Positions 11,275 through 22,862 of a DNA stretch of 64,000 bases are shown here, in pieces (within the stretch, counting starts at the first letter, position 1; every line of letters starts with the position of its first letter). Below the pieces are notes generated by a model that was given only the letters and a program-made list of their open reading frames with translations, searched no databases and was not told where the DNA came from. The translations under genes and the position numbers were made by a program. The stretch comes from Ovis canadensis (Eukaryota; Chordata; Mammalia; Artiodactyla; Bovidae). The stretch spans positions 228,655,501-228,719,500 of the forward strand of contig NC_091245.1 in the NCBI RefSeq assembly GCF_042477335.2, written 5' to 3'.

Positions 11275-12480
11275 AAGAATTCTACAGCTCAGATGTTAAA
11301 GAGGAATTATGCCCTCTGATTATAGATTTATCTCTTAGCTTTATGTTGTTCTCCAGTAGAGACTGAACAGCTAACCATAACACATCAGGGCATGCTTCAC
11401 CCTGAGCTGCCCCAGTACCCAGTGAAATTCAGGTTATTAAGTCAGGCATACTCAATGTTCCATCAGCAACTACAGTTCCTAGGGTCATGAGAAGTTTGTT
11501 TGAGGGGGGCGATCCATGGCCAGGGTGCCCATTCCCACTCTGCCATCACTTCTTCAAGCCACTCCTATGACCACATGGAAAGGGCAGGGGGCAGGGGCTG
11601 TGACTATTTGATCACAAAGGAAACATTTGCTGATTCACAGAGAGCTGTGCTCAATATGATAGCATTAGTTTAAAATAAACTATGTGGCCTTATAGCCCCA
11701 CTTGAGGTGGCCCTTGTAGACAAAGAGTATGATAATCCTCCTAGTGGGCAAAACTACCAGGGTACATGTTGTGGTCCACTTTTTCTAGGAGAGAGTACTT
11801 AAGAACAAGTACACTAAACAGTGGTTTGACCAAATGGTCTGGGACAAAGAGATCTGGATAAACCTCTCAGATTTAACTGAGAATTTGAGAGTATTTTTGT
11901 CCTATGCAAATGTCCAGCAATAGTAAGGAGGAGGTTTCAATAATTCAGGGGACAAGTTGTTCTAACATGTGGATGCTAATCATTCTTTTCTCCCTAGTCC
12001 CAGTAGAGTCAAGAGTCACATTTAAAAGGCAGCCATGGTGGCAAAAGGAGGCTTTGAATAGCCTCAACATATGGACAGTTCCTGTCCCCAATGCTGACTT
12101 GACCGTCATCACTACTGAGCACCTACTTTTGCAGCACCAGCAGCCATCTCTGAGCCCCTTATGGCTTCCCATATCCTGAGGAGGCAGAGAGCCACTTGGC
12201 AGCAAGTTGATTATTTTGGACCCCTTTTCCATAGTGGATTTTTCTTTACTGGAATAAGCACTTATTCTAGATCTGGATATAACTTGTCTGCTTGCCATGC
12301 TTTGCCAAGAGTGCCATCTGTCGACTTACTGAATATCTAGTCATCATCAGGTTAAACCAAACACTACTACTTCTGACTACAAAACTCAATTTACAATGAA
12401 ATAAATAAGACCATTGGTGGACACAGGATTTACTAACTTTGGCCTCCAAAACAACTGGCCTTAAGGAATACTGGAATTTT

Positions 12481-13785
12481 TTTTGAAGACTGAGTAACTA
12501 TGTCAACTGAAATACTTTGTGTGAGACAATGCTATCCTATAATACATCACCTGTTTTTTGATGGCACCCTCTTAGCCAGAAGGTAAGAACTGTGATCCAA
12601 GTGAAAGAAACGGAGACTATTTAATCGAAAAATCTGATTGAAACAATGTCTATTTAAATAAATATACTCCTAAGCTTTAAGATGTATATATGAGATTATT
12701 GCATCTAATTTCATGATCTTTGACTAGGAAAATTTGTTCTCAAAAACATGATTACAAATGTTTAAATTATTTGAATATAATTTCTATTGAACTCAGACAT
12801 ATAATAATTTTTTAAAAATTTAGGTAACAGTAGGATTATTCCATTTGCCAAGCAGTCATATCTACTCTATAATAGGTTTTCAATAAATATTTGTATAATA
12901 ACTGTTAAATATAAACATTTTCAGTGAATTTTCAGTATATTCTATAAGTTCAGTTTGTATATATGTAGTATATTAAAATATTAACAGTTTCTGCCTTATT
13001 CTTATTTTTGAAGTGATTATTTTTAATCATCTCTACAACAGTCTCTAACACTAATCAAAAATTATATTGCTGTAAGCAATGGACTATTTCAGCCCATAGT
13101 TATTCTGTGGAAATAAACTCTATCTGATAAATATTTATTATTCCTAGCCAAGACGTCTTTCTGTCTGAATCAAAATAAGTTAGCTACAATAAGGAAACAT
13201 ACAATGACAGAATTTCTTTGAAATTGAATGAAATGCTATTCTTTAAAAAATTGTTTTATTGCTATTCTTATAGACAGTAACTTACATGTGTCTTCCATCC
13301 TTAGATCTACAGAAAAGTCTCTATACTTTGTTCCTGGGTTCTATTTTTAAGGATTTGAACCTGTGAAATAAACAAGGCTATCTTTTTCTTTTTGTTGCAG
13401 ATATTTATAATCCAATTCCTATAATACTGAAACTGTGGGAATCTCAAGCAGATATGGGCTTACTCTTTTTTTTTTTTTTAATGGAATCTGATCTCATGAG
13501 ATGAGATTTTTTATTTCCTGCTTGGCTACCAGAGAGAAAAAGGAAAACAAGAAAAAGTAAAACTGAACACTACATGTAAATTTACATCACCTCTTCAGAA
13601 ATCTACTGATTTCGTGCAATAAAAATAACAGCCTATGAATAAAGTCAATTCTTACCAAAAATGGAAATACATATTAAAATATTTGTCATGAGGATCAAAC
13701 ACCGATTTTTAAAATGGTTCATAAAACTCCAAGTTACTGGAGCTCTGCTACACAAGTCACACACACACAGGAAAAAGCCACATGC
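12481..13785. other. No recognised feature; AT-rich
   Basis: Long AT-rich stretch with a T-run near 13467-13480. It may include the end of the retroviral fossil on its left. No exon, RNA gene or repeat was confidently identified. Confidence 0.4.
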
Positions 13786-13787
13786 CT

Positions 13788-13996
13788 GTGTGTGTGCTAA
13801 GTTGCTTTAGTTGCATCCAACTCTTTCTGACCCTATGGACTGTAGCCCGCCAGGTTTCTCTGTCCATGGGATTTTCCAGGCAAGAATACTAGAGTGTGTA
13901 GCTATGCCCTCCTCCAGGGGATCTTCCTGACCCAGAAATCAAACTCACGTCTCTTGCATTGCCTGCACTGGTAGGCAGGTTCTTTACCACCCATTG
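13788..13996 (-). mobile_element. Bov-tA SINE, older type
   Basis: Reverse-oriented. It begins with the older-subfamily tail 'gtgtgctaagttgcttt' and ends in the tRNA-derived 'aggcaggttctttaccac'. The B-box equivalent lies in 'agaaatcaaactcacg'. Substitution load is higher than in the copies that have clean TSDs. Confidence 0.88.
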
Positions 13997-14157
13997 GTAA
14001 GAGTTGTTAAATTATGTAAGAATAAAATATATCCTAATTTTATGTATTAAGAGTAAAAAAGAAAAGACATAATACATATAAAATTATTAGATATATCCTA
14101 AACAACTATAGCTTCTTGATACAGTGTATCAGTCACAACTCAGCTATAGTCTATTGC

Positions 14158-14356
14158 TAGCGTGCATTCTCAGTCATGTTCAAGTCTTTGCAACTCCATT
14201 GTCTATGGCCCACCAGGCTCCTCTGTCGATGGGATTTTCCCGGCAAGCATACTGAAGTGGGTTGCCCTTTCCTCCTCCAGGGGATCTTCCTGACTCAGGC
14301 ATTGAACTCGCATCTCCTGAACAGGAGACTTTTCACAAATGAGCCATTGGGGAAGA
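14158..14356 (-). mobile_element. Bov-tA SINE, diverged
   Basis: Reverse-oriented copy running from 'attctcagtcatgttcaag' to 'gagccattggggaag'. Divergence resembles that of its neighbour at 13788. No clear TSD. Confidence 0.85.
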
Positions 14357-14681
14357 CACAGACCTTCTGTTAGTACAAAGTATTATATTTCCATTAATAC
14401 AAAAAATCCTCAAACTGAAGGAAAGAGGTGGCCATAAGTTCACTTTCTTACTTCAAATCCACATTGCTTTGTGACTCAAACATTCATGTATATTCAGAAT
14501 TAGAGTTCCTCTGATGATGTAAATTACTAAATCTTTACATAATACAACTCTACCATTCACAGATGGTAGATGTTGATCTCTCTTACTAGAGAAGGATCAT
14601 GTTTATTTCAATCATTATGTTCACATGCTCAGTCAAAGCATAGAAAGCCATAATGCAGATGCTTTCCTTAAACCATCTAGG

Positions 14682-14699
14682 GAAAAAAAAAAAAAAAAA
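14682..14699. repeat. Poly(A) run
   Basis: An uninterrupted A-run ahead of 'caggggtaaaaatt'. I see no retroposed gene or SINE directly upstream that would explain it as a tail. Confidence 0.8.
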
Positions 14700-14829
14700 C
14701 AGGGGTAAAAATTACTAAGAACATGAGAAAAAAAATGAAGCTTGTCTGCAATAAAGTTGTTAAGTTGTATGCTATGGGAACTAATCAATGTATGTGAATT
14801 TGAATATTAAGGAATGTTCCAACCAGGGG

Positions 14830-14950
14830 GCAATGTTTAAGCCTAATCTTTAAGGCTATTATACATTGTTCCATGTCCCAGAATGTCTGATACAGTGCCT
14901 TGCATGTGATAATTATTCAATAAATAGTTACTGAACATACTTTTAAAAAA
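14830..14950 (+). mobile_element. L2 (or MIR) 3' end
   Basis: Contains a diverged version of the L2 3' terminus: 'atacagtgccttgcatgtgataattattcaataaatagttactgaa'-type order, i.e. the 'cagtgcctggca...tcaataaat...ttgaa' signature shared by L2 and MIR tails (see positions 14892-14938). Confidence 0.6.
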
Positions 14951-16386
14951 AAAGAAATTTGGGGTACGTAAATAATGAACTTTCACAAACAGAATCAGTC
15001 TGACACAGCTGCTAACAGTCTTGGTTAATATGTGATGGTAACTGACCCCATAATATTACCACGCTATGCAATGGTCACAGACCGTAGCTCAAGGGGAACA
15101 CAAGTTGACATGAAAGGCCATATTACTCTAGAGTGCAGCAATTCTCACCTTAACACGGTGATTATAACACTCCAAATTTGATGTCTCCCAGTCTAATTCC
15201 ATCAGAAATCTTTACAAGGTGTGTTTATATCTGATCACTACACCAGAAATATTGCTGCTATATGTTAGACAAATTGAAGCAAGTCAAAAGAATCCACTCC
15301 AGCTATCATCAGAGAGCTTTAGCTGATATTGGAGTCTGGTAGCAGATGACCTTCATTACAGAGACCTCTTGTCTTGAAACAAACATTTCTGTAAAAGCAT
15401 GATTTAAGAGTTTGGGGCAAGGCAGAGACTAATGAGCATGGCAGATAAATAATCTCCACTTTCAAAAGCTAAATATTCATCACCAAGTATATATCCTAGC
15501 ACCGTGAATTATCAGTCTCCTCATTTGACCTTTCAAAACTTCAGAAAGGTGAAGGGATAAAGCTATCCATGATAATCTAACAATCTCACTGCATCCGCTG
15601 AAACACCATGGTACCCACCATTAGTGAGATGGAGGAGAAAGGTGGCCTTCACTCCTCTGGTGATGGATGAAGGCCATTTCTTTGTTGGTAGCAATCCTCC
15701 TTTATTGTCATGCAAGCCCCAGAATGGGAACCAACCACATTTTTTTTCCAGTTTACTCAAATAAAGAGACTCATCCATTCCACTCAGAACAGACAGATGC
15801 CGAAACTACTTTATTGCCCCTAAAACTATTTCTTGGTGTGTTGTAGCCTCCTTCATGCCACCTCTGACTTAGTTTAAACTGACTCTCCTTGAAAACTTAA
15901 AAAGCACTTTAAATTCCTCAACTGAGAGGCAGGAGAACTCGATTCTGTCTGCATCTCCAGCAATTTAATTTTGTAAAAGTAATCTGGTCATGCTATGGCT
16001 CCATCTCCCCTTACATCTGCTCAAAGGACTTTTTTAAAAAATATAAGATTTTTATATGTGAAAGTGTGAGAAGTGAATAGAAACAAGAACAATTATTAAC
16101 TATAGGTTGAAATAAATTTCGTTTCAGTTTTCAAATGGAAATTGTTTAAGTCAGTCTTGGAAAATGATCACCCATGCCCAATACAAAACTACCAAAATCA
16201 ACAACTTCAAAAGAGGGAATGGATTCTGCTGAAAAACCAAATGATATACCAGCAGAGCTTATGGATTTGCAGTCAGCCTTAGCTACATCTTTGCTACTAG
16301 GTCACTTAAATTTGCTTAACTATTTTACTGCACCACTTTAAATAATATTCTGCATGGGAAAAAAACTACAAAAATCCCAAAACAGG
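14951..16386. other. No recognised feature; repeat-poor
   Basis: No repeat family identified with confidence. A 71-codon minus-strand open frame at 15563-15778 has no recognisable domain, start context or splice signal and is treated as chance. The middle (15100-15600) has moderate base complexity and could be unique sequence. Confidence 0.4.
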
Positions 16387-16421
16387 TCTGATTCTCTACC
16401 ATCTGAGCCACCAGGGAAGCC
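16387..16421 (-). mobile_element. Bov-tA stub: tRNA-derived head only
   Basis: About 35 bases equal to the reverse complement of the Bov-tA 5' end ('ctgagccaccagggaagcc'). The BovB-derived tail is absent, so this is not ordinary 5' truncation. A later deletion probably removed the rest. Confidence 0.7.
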
Positions 16422-16628
16422 CCACAATCTAACCCATACCTATTCACTATTGTCTTATCTTCTGAATACTTCAATCCTTGAACAAAAGCCCTTCCTCGAG
16501 AAATCCATTCTAATTTAGAGCTTCATAGCAAATATTCCCATCCTTTTCTTTCACTTACTGATAGGGCTCAGATCAAGACATATTTCTTTCTTAGTGCTTT
16601 AATAAGAGATTACCCAAAGTCTCAGGGA

Positions 16629-16638
16629 CCCCCCCCCC
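16629..16638. repeat. C10 homopolymer
   Basis: Ten consecutive C residues in AT-rich surroundings, ahead of 'acctctgtaatg'. Confidence 0.85.
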
Positions 16639-16984
16639 ACCTCTGTAATGAGTAATTTATAACTCATATGGGTACTGAAGAAACGGTTACCCAGAAAATG
16701 CATACCTGATAAAGGTGTGACAAGTAGTAAGAAATGCTGCACAAAAAGATAAAGAACTAGAAGGTCACCTGAACAAGGGATCCTTAGCACTAAACATGGA
16801 AACGAAGATTGATTAAGACTGATCATAAGGGGGAAGGAATATACATAGATATCAACTAAGAGAAGAGTTGGAAACGAATAGAACCTTTTCCTTCTGTGAT
16901 TCTTCATCATTTACTTTCCCATATTTTGCTTAACTTTCATGCCTGAAAAACAGAAGAGAGAAAATAGTATCTAAATATATGAGT

Positions 16985-17400
16985 AACAGTCTATGATGTG
17001 CCCCAAACTCTGCCTAGTGTAGGGGGAACACAAAATTATAAGGCAGAAGCCACACCAGAAAGCAACTTGTAAACTAATTTTAAGCCATGCAAGCATGTAA
17101 TGACCATAAATTTAATGTTAAAATCAGAAGGATGTGCTATAGACATCACATGTTTCAACTGCACCCAAGCAGCAGAGCACCGTGTGAAAGAGATGCACAA
17201 GGACATAACAGAGAAAGGCAGGAATTGACTCATACCAAAGGGATAGTAAGAGAGAGCAGAGGAAGAAGAAAGGAAAGAAGACGTCTCAGGAACTGGGACA
17301 GTCTGGACAAAAGCTAAAGCTGAATGTACATGGCATTGTGTAGGGGCTTATAAAGGTCATGCGGAAACTAGAGTCCAAGGAGAGAGGTAAGGTTTCCATT
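16985..17400 (-). mobile_element. Possible L2 LINE fragment
   Basis: Weak colinear resemblance to reverse-oriented L2: a 'gtctatgatgtgcc' start zone, later 'gagaaaggcaggaatt', 'aggaactgggacagtctgg' and 'gtaggggcttataaaggtcatg'. Reported because its order agrees with the better L2 copies at 27720 and 34641. Confidence 0.35.
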
Positions 17401-17632
17401 TCATTTAGTATCATATCCAGAGAATGGAACTGTAACTACACAGGTTGATCACCTACTGGGAAAACTGTTTCTCTTTATTTTAATAATCTATATCTGCAGT
17501 TGGGGGGAAATAGCTTCTAGCTTTCAGATATTATGAAAATAGAAATAGTGTGCCTAAAAAAGGACAAAGCTCAGGGCCTACTTATGGCAAGTGGCTATTA
17601 ACTTTAGAATTTTTTTTTTTTTTAAGATCTGT

Positions 17633-18713
17633 AAGAGGAAAAACTTTTGACTGTGTGGACCACAACAAACTGTGGAAAATTCAAGAGATGGGAATACCAG
17701 ATCACCTGACCTGCCTCCTGAGAAATCTGTATGCAGGTCAAGAAGTAACAGTTAGAACTGGACATGGAACAACAGACTGATTCCAAATTGAGAAAGGAAT
17801 ACATCAAGGCTGGATACTGTCACTCTGCTTATTCAACTTATATACATTTCACATCATTTGAAATGCCAGGCTAGATGAAGCAAAAGCTGGAATCAAGATT
17901 GCTAGGAGAAATATCAATAACCTCAGATATGCAGATGACACCATCCTTATGACAGAAGGTGAAGAGGAACTGAAAAGCCTATTGAGGGAAGTGAAAGAGG
18001 AGAGTGAAAAAGCTAGTTTAAAATTTAACATTCAAAAAACTGAGATCATGGCATCCAGTTCCATCACTTCACGGCAAATAGTTGGGCAAACAATGGAAAC
18101 AGTGAGACTTTATTTTGGGGGACTCCAAAATCACTGCAGATGGTGATTGCAGCCATGAAATTAAAAGATGCTTGCTCCTTGGAAGAAAAGCTATGACAAA
18201 CCTAGAAAGCATATTAAAAAGCAGAGACATTACTTTACTAACAAGGTTCCATCTAGTCAAAGCTATGGTTTTCCCTGTAGTCATGTATAGGTATAAGAGT
18301 TGGACCATAAAGAAAGCTGAGCACCGAAGAATTGATGCTTTTGACCTGTGGTGTTGGAGAAGACTTGAGAGTCCCTTGGACTGCAAGGAGAGCCAACCAG
18401 TCCATTCTAAAGGAAATCAGTCCCGAATATTCACTGAAGGACTGATGCTGAAGCTCCAATACTTTGGCTACCTGATGCAAACAACTGACTCATTGGAAAA
18501 GACCCTGATTCTGGAAAGATTGAAGGCAGGAAGAGAAGGGGACAACAGAGGATGAAATGGTTGGATGGCATCATGACTACCTCAATGGACATGAATTTGA
18601 GCAAGCTCCAGGAGTTGATGAAGGACAGGAAAGTCTGGTGTGCTGCAGTCCAAGGAGTCACAAAGAGTCAGACACAACTGAGTGACTGAACTGAACTGAA
18701 GAGGAAAAACTTT
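17633..18713 (+). mobile_element. BovB LINE, 1.05 kb, with 15-bp target-site duplication
   Basis: 5'-truncated BovB from about 17646 to 18698, flanked by the perfect direct repeat aagaggaaaaacttt (17633-17647 and 18699-18713). It starts in the RT domain at the FDCVDHN motif. The YADD catalytic motif is intact at 17928-17939 (frame: RYADDTILM). A frameshift near 18110 separates the palm from the [12 protein letters not shown] part, and another near 18365 damages the C-terminus. The end is gactgaactgaactgaa. No active enzyme can be made. Confidence 0.95.
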
Positions 18714-19300
18714 CAGACAACTTAGAACTGTCCAACAGAAAGAACCAACTCACTGAGGGATGCACCCTGCATCACTGGGTGGTAATATATAGCCTGTACC
18801 TGTGAGTTTTCCAAAATGAGTTTATACATATGACTCATTGAACAAGGAAAATCATTATTTATCTCATTCAAATTTATATTTTAAAGTTATAATGCATATA
18901 CTATATTAATGCAGGTGTATGTCCTCACTATTTTAAAATAAGTGTATATAGGATAGGTAATGTTCTCAAAAGTTACTAAGGGAATAATATTGCTATCAAG
19001 GATGTTTAAGAAGAAAGAGTAAACAATAGGGTAGGGATAAAGATAACCTGTTTGGTAAGTCTCAGATTATGAAATACTTGGAAAGTCAAGCCAGCTGTCT
19101 GCTCTGCATGGCTTTAAACACTCATAGGTTGAATCTTTATATGCCCTTCAGTATCATATTTACAGAAATTGGCTATAGAACACATTAACAGTTCCAGGCC
19201 ATCTAGAAGAACTACAGGGGAAAATCACTTTTGAGTTTGTGGAGTCAAATACAAAAACAAAGAGATAAAGATACCAGATTTGGCAATAAAATTCCAGTCA
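18714..19300. other. No recognised feature
   Basis: AT-rich sequence without a recognised repeat, exon or RNA gene. Confidence 0.4.
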
Positions 19301-19301
19301 A

Positions 19302-19720
19302 TGATAATGATGATAATAACAAACATTTGAGTCTTTTTACAATTTCAGGCACTGTTCTAGGTACTTTATATGAATTGCCTCGTTTTCTTTTGCTAACGAA
19401 ATTGTGAGATAAATACTGATGTGTACACACTTCAGTCATGTCTGACCCTTTGTGACCCTATGGCATGTCAGACTCCTCTGTCTATGGGTATTCTCCAGGC
19501 AATAATACCGGAGTGGTTTGCCATTTCCTCCTCCAGGGGATCTTCCCAACCCAGGGATCGAACCCATGTCTCTTATGTCTCCTGTATTGGCAGGTGGGCT
19601 TTTTACCTGGGAAGTCAACTGCTCAAGGTACTAGGCACACAGCTACTAGGTAGAAGACAGGATTCAAACTCAGGAATGTTGGCTCAATTCTTAATGACTA
19701 CAGAACTCCACTTCTCATGG
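19302..19720 (-). mobile_element. MIR SINE split by a Bov-tA
   Basis: Reverse-oriented MIR. Positions 19302-19420 carry 'caggcactgttctaggtactttatatgaattgc' order (read around 19349-19380). Positions 19617-19720 resume with 'cacacagctactaggtagaagacaggattcaaactcagg' order, where the B-box region is 'attcaaactc'. The two parts are consecutive in MIR, so the Bov-tA between them is the younger insertion. Confidence 0.8.
19421..19616 (-). mobile_element. Bov-tA SINE inserted in MIR
   Basis: Reverse-oriented. Runs from 'cacttcagtcatgtctgacc' to 'tttttacctgggaagtc'. The B-box equivalent is in 'gggatcgaaccc' near 19554. The short duplication 'tcttatgtctcctgt' near the tRNA head is a copy-specific insertion. 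Confidence 0.9.
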
Positions 19721-19984
19721 TGAATACAGAGAAATCGTTTGTGTCTCCTTCTTGTCTAATATAGTTATTAACCAGTCTTTGTATTCCTGCATTTCTGTAG
19801 AAGAATGAAATTTTTAAACCCAAGGAAACAGTGTGAAAAGTAATGACCACCTCTCTCAAGAAGACAGACATGGCAGCCTCACTACACATCCCCTTGTCTT
19901 TCATGTCTACCTGTCCAGCTGTCTGTCTATCCCTTCCTTCCTAGCCCAAACTATTAAAGGAATGGAGAAGTCACAGGAGGGACA

Positions 19985-20006
19985 AAAAAAAAAAAAAAAA
20001 AAAAAC
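19985..20006. repeat. Poly(A) run of about 21
   Basis: Long A-run after 'ggagggac'. No gene copy, SINE or LINE end was recognised immediately upstream. Confidence 0.8.
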
Positions 20007-20089
20007 AGGAGTAAACCCTGAAGCAGGGAAACAGAAAAACTGCAGGGAGAAAAAGGGGAAAAAATGAAATTATAGTTAAGTGAATCACC

Positions 20090-20560
20090 AATGTTAATAT
20101 ACCTAGTGTATCACTTCTCAAAGCCTCTGCTCATGTTTCCTCTAATCAGAATTTATTATTTAACTGACTCAATAGTATTTCTAACTGCATGCAAGTCAAC
20201 TATTGAGCACACATCTTTGATACCCTCAAGTACTTTTAATCTCCCAATCTATTCCTTTAATGTCTATGCATGTGCCTTCTGTAACTATTCCCCTCACTTC
20301 CTGCATGTTTATAAATGTTTCAAAACCACCCAAGTGTAAATTTCTATGTGTGCTTCCTGATCCCTCCATAACTAATCACTTCCCTTAGTGGTACCCTTAT
20401 ACCTTGTATGATAGAAACTTCTATAAACTCAGCACATGGTAATTAATGAATTTATATAGTTTTTCTTTCACTGGATTCTAGACTACCATGAATATTCTTA
20501 TATGTGATTTATCTATTACCAGTGCCCGCTACAGTGCTAAGCACTCAGTGAATATATTGA
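20090..20560 (+). mobile_element. L2 LINE 3' end
   Basis: Sense-orientation L2 non-coding 3' part. The zone at 20350-20420 ('aatcacttcccttagtgg...') and the end zone ('tggattctagactaccatg', then 'taccagtgcccgctacagtgctaagcactcagtgaatat' order at 20515-20553) follow the L2 3' consensus. Confidence 0.6.
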
Positions 20561-20570
20561 TTCCTTCCTA

Positions 20571-20770
20571 TGCATGATATTCATAGGAGATAGACAAAGA
20601 TAAGCAAGACATACGTGTATCATCTGGGAGGCCAAACTCTAGCAAACCAAGGGAACAATGTAATAAATGCTACAATAAAGAAAAGCACTGATATCACAGG
20701 GAAGAATGGCAGGAAATGAAGCTCTGATCTTAAAGTTCACTAGGCAGACAAGAGACACGCAATTTCTAAG
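20571..20770 (-). mobile_element. L2-like fragment, 3' side
   Basis: Resembles reverse-oriented L2 near its 3' end: 'agacaaagataagcaagac', 'aataaatgctacaataaagaaaagcactga'-type order (20660-20690). It is cut at its right by the L1 insertion that starts at about 20790. Weak match. Confidence 0.4.
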
Positions 20771-20772
20771 AG

Positions 20773-22153
20773 AAAAGACTATGTTTTTTTTAATAATTTT
20801 ATTTATATATTTTACAATTTGAAAGTGTTTTGCATTTTTATATGTTAAAGGTTTATTTTATTTTATTATTTTTTTAATTTATTTATTTTAATTGGAGGCT
20901 AATTGCTTTACAATATTGCATTGGTTCTGCCACACATCCACATGAATCTGCCATGGGCATACACATGTTCCCCATCCTGAACCCCCCTCCCCATACCATC
21001 CCTCCAGGTCATCCCAGGGCACCAGCCCCAAGCATCCTATATCAAACCTGGACTGGTGATTTGTTTCTCATGTGATATTATACATGTTTCAGTGCAATTC
21101 CCCCAAATCGTCCCACCCTCTTCCTCTCCCACAGAGTCCAAAAGACTGTTCTATACATTTGTGTCTCTTTTGCTATCTCATATATGGGGTTATCATTACC
21201 ATCTTTCTAAATTCCATATATATGTGTTAGTATACTGTATTGGTGTTTTTCTTTCTGGCTTACTTTATATAATGGGCTCCAGTTTCATCCACCTCATTAG
21301 AACTGATTCAAATGCATTCTTTTTAATGGCTGAGTAATACTCCATTGTGTATATGTACCACAGCTTTCTTATCCATTCATCTGCTGATGGACATCTAGGT
21401 TGCTTCCATGTCCTGGCTATTATAAACAGTGCTGTGATAAATTTTGGGATACACATGTCTCTTTCAATTCTGGTTTCCTCAGTGTGTATGCCCAGCAGTG
21501 GGATTGCTGGGTCATAAGGCAGTTCTATTTCCAGTTTTTTAAGATCTAAAAGACCAGAAACTATACAACTCTTAGAGGAGAACATAGGCAAAACACTCTC
21601 CGACATACATCACAGCAGGATCCTCTATGATCCACCTCCCAGAATACTGGAAATAAAAGCAAAAATAAACAAATGGGATTTAATTAAAATTAAAAGCTTC
21701 TGCACAACAAAGGAAACTATAAGCAAGGTGAAAAGACAGCCTTCTGAATGGGAGAAAATAATAGCAAATGAAGCAACTGACAAACAATTAATCTCAAAAA
21801 TACACAAGCAACTCCTGCAGCTCAATTCCAGAAAAATAAATGACCCAATTAAAAAATGGGCCAAAGAACTAAACGGACATTTCTCCAAAGAAGACATACA
21901 GATGGCTAACAAACACATGAAATTATGTTCAACATCACTCATTATCAGAGAAATGCAAATCAAAACCACAATTAGGTACCATTTCACGCCAGTCAGAATG
22001 GCTGCGATCCAAAAGTCTACAAGCAATAAATGCTGGAGATGGTGTGGGGAAAAGGGAACCCTCTTACACTGTTGGTGGGAATACAAACTAGTACAGCCAC
22101 TATGGAGAACAGTGTGGAGATTCCTTAAAAAACTGGAAAAAGACTGTATTTTT
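20773..22153 (-). mobile_element. L1 (bovine type) with inverted 5' part
   Basis: Positions 20850-21540 are the L1 3'UTR and ORF2 C-terminus in antisense; the minus-strand frame at 21265-21606 encodes [13 protein letters not shown] and the MEYYSAIKKN motif. Positions 21541-22136 are the immediately preceding ORF2 part in the opposite (plus) orientation ([16 protein letters not shown] onwards to WRFLKKLE). Both parts share about 15 bp around 'ttaaaaaactggaaa'. An imperfect 17-bp direct repeat (aaaagactatgtttttt / aaaagactgtatttttt) flanks the whole. This is the structure expected from twin priming. Confidence 0.88.
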
Positions 22154-22159
22154 TAAAAA

Positions 22160-22862
22160 CTCAAATAATGTAAATTCTCAGAAAATATATGCAGCTCCAA
22201 ATGGCCAAGGAGTTGTGGCATATACACAAATGTGGCTGTGGATACAGCTATACAGTGAGTAGAAGCATGTAATGGAAGGCCATCCTCAGAGAGATTCTCC
22301 ATCTACTGTCCATGCTTTTCTTGAAGCAGGGAGCAGTGGTTTCATGCATCCCAAAATCAGATCCACCTCATCAATGTGTCAATAAAGAATGTTTTACTGA
22401 AGATTATATGGGAAAATAGATGATTAAATCTATCACAAGCTATTTTGTAAATATTCTTTAAAAATCCCTCTACGTAGTATCGCCATATACTTTGCTATCT
22501 GAACAAGGGCACATGAATAACAACCCTGAACCATTATGCACAGACCGTCACGGCCCAGGGTGTTTGACCATCCTGATTTTCACTCTTTGCCTTTAAACTC
22601 TATTTTCCCTTAAACTTTCTCCTGTGCACAGATTACCTGTCTCCTCTGTTTCCCAGTTTTTTCATGATACTCTGCCCAAGTCTCTATCAACCTTCCCTCC
22701 CATATCACCTTCCTTTCCTAACCACCTTCTCCTCTTCCTCAACCAGCTATTTTACTGTCTCTCTTTTAGGCATAAAACAATAAGCCCTCTATTAATTTCT
22801 CCCATCTATATCCTTATATTCAGCATTACCTTAACAAAGAGTTTTCTTCATAATACAATGAT
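22160..22862. other. No recognised feature
   Basis: The right part (22600-22800) is pyrimidine-rich and vaguely L2-like, but not enough to call. No exon or RNA gene seen. Confidence 0.35.

Larger units (their letters stand above)
7600..12480 (+). mobile_element. Decayed ERVL-type endogenous retrovirus internal region
   Basis: The right part shows retroviral pol order on the plus strand. Positions 10890-11030 resemble the end of the ERVL reverse transcriptase, 11760-11925 the RNase H segment, and 12190-12450 the integrase core region (from 'tctttactggaataagcac'). All frames are broken by many stops and indels, so no protein is made. Positions 7600-10880 are attributed by position and weak resemblance only. 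It is interrupted by Bov-tA copies at 9474-9790 and 11031-11274. Neither LTR could be delimited. Confidence 0.5.

Noticed and set aside
11945..12298. 117-codon minus-strand open frame
   Set aside because: It lies antisense to the retroviral integrase/RNase H-like region and has no domain of its own.
15563..15778. 71-codon minus-strand open frame as a possible gene
   Set aside because: No domain, no splice context, short. Expected by chance in 64 kb.
19985..20006. Poly(A) run as the tail of a processed pseudogene
   Set aside because: No gene-like sequence upstream and no flanking direct repeats seen.
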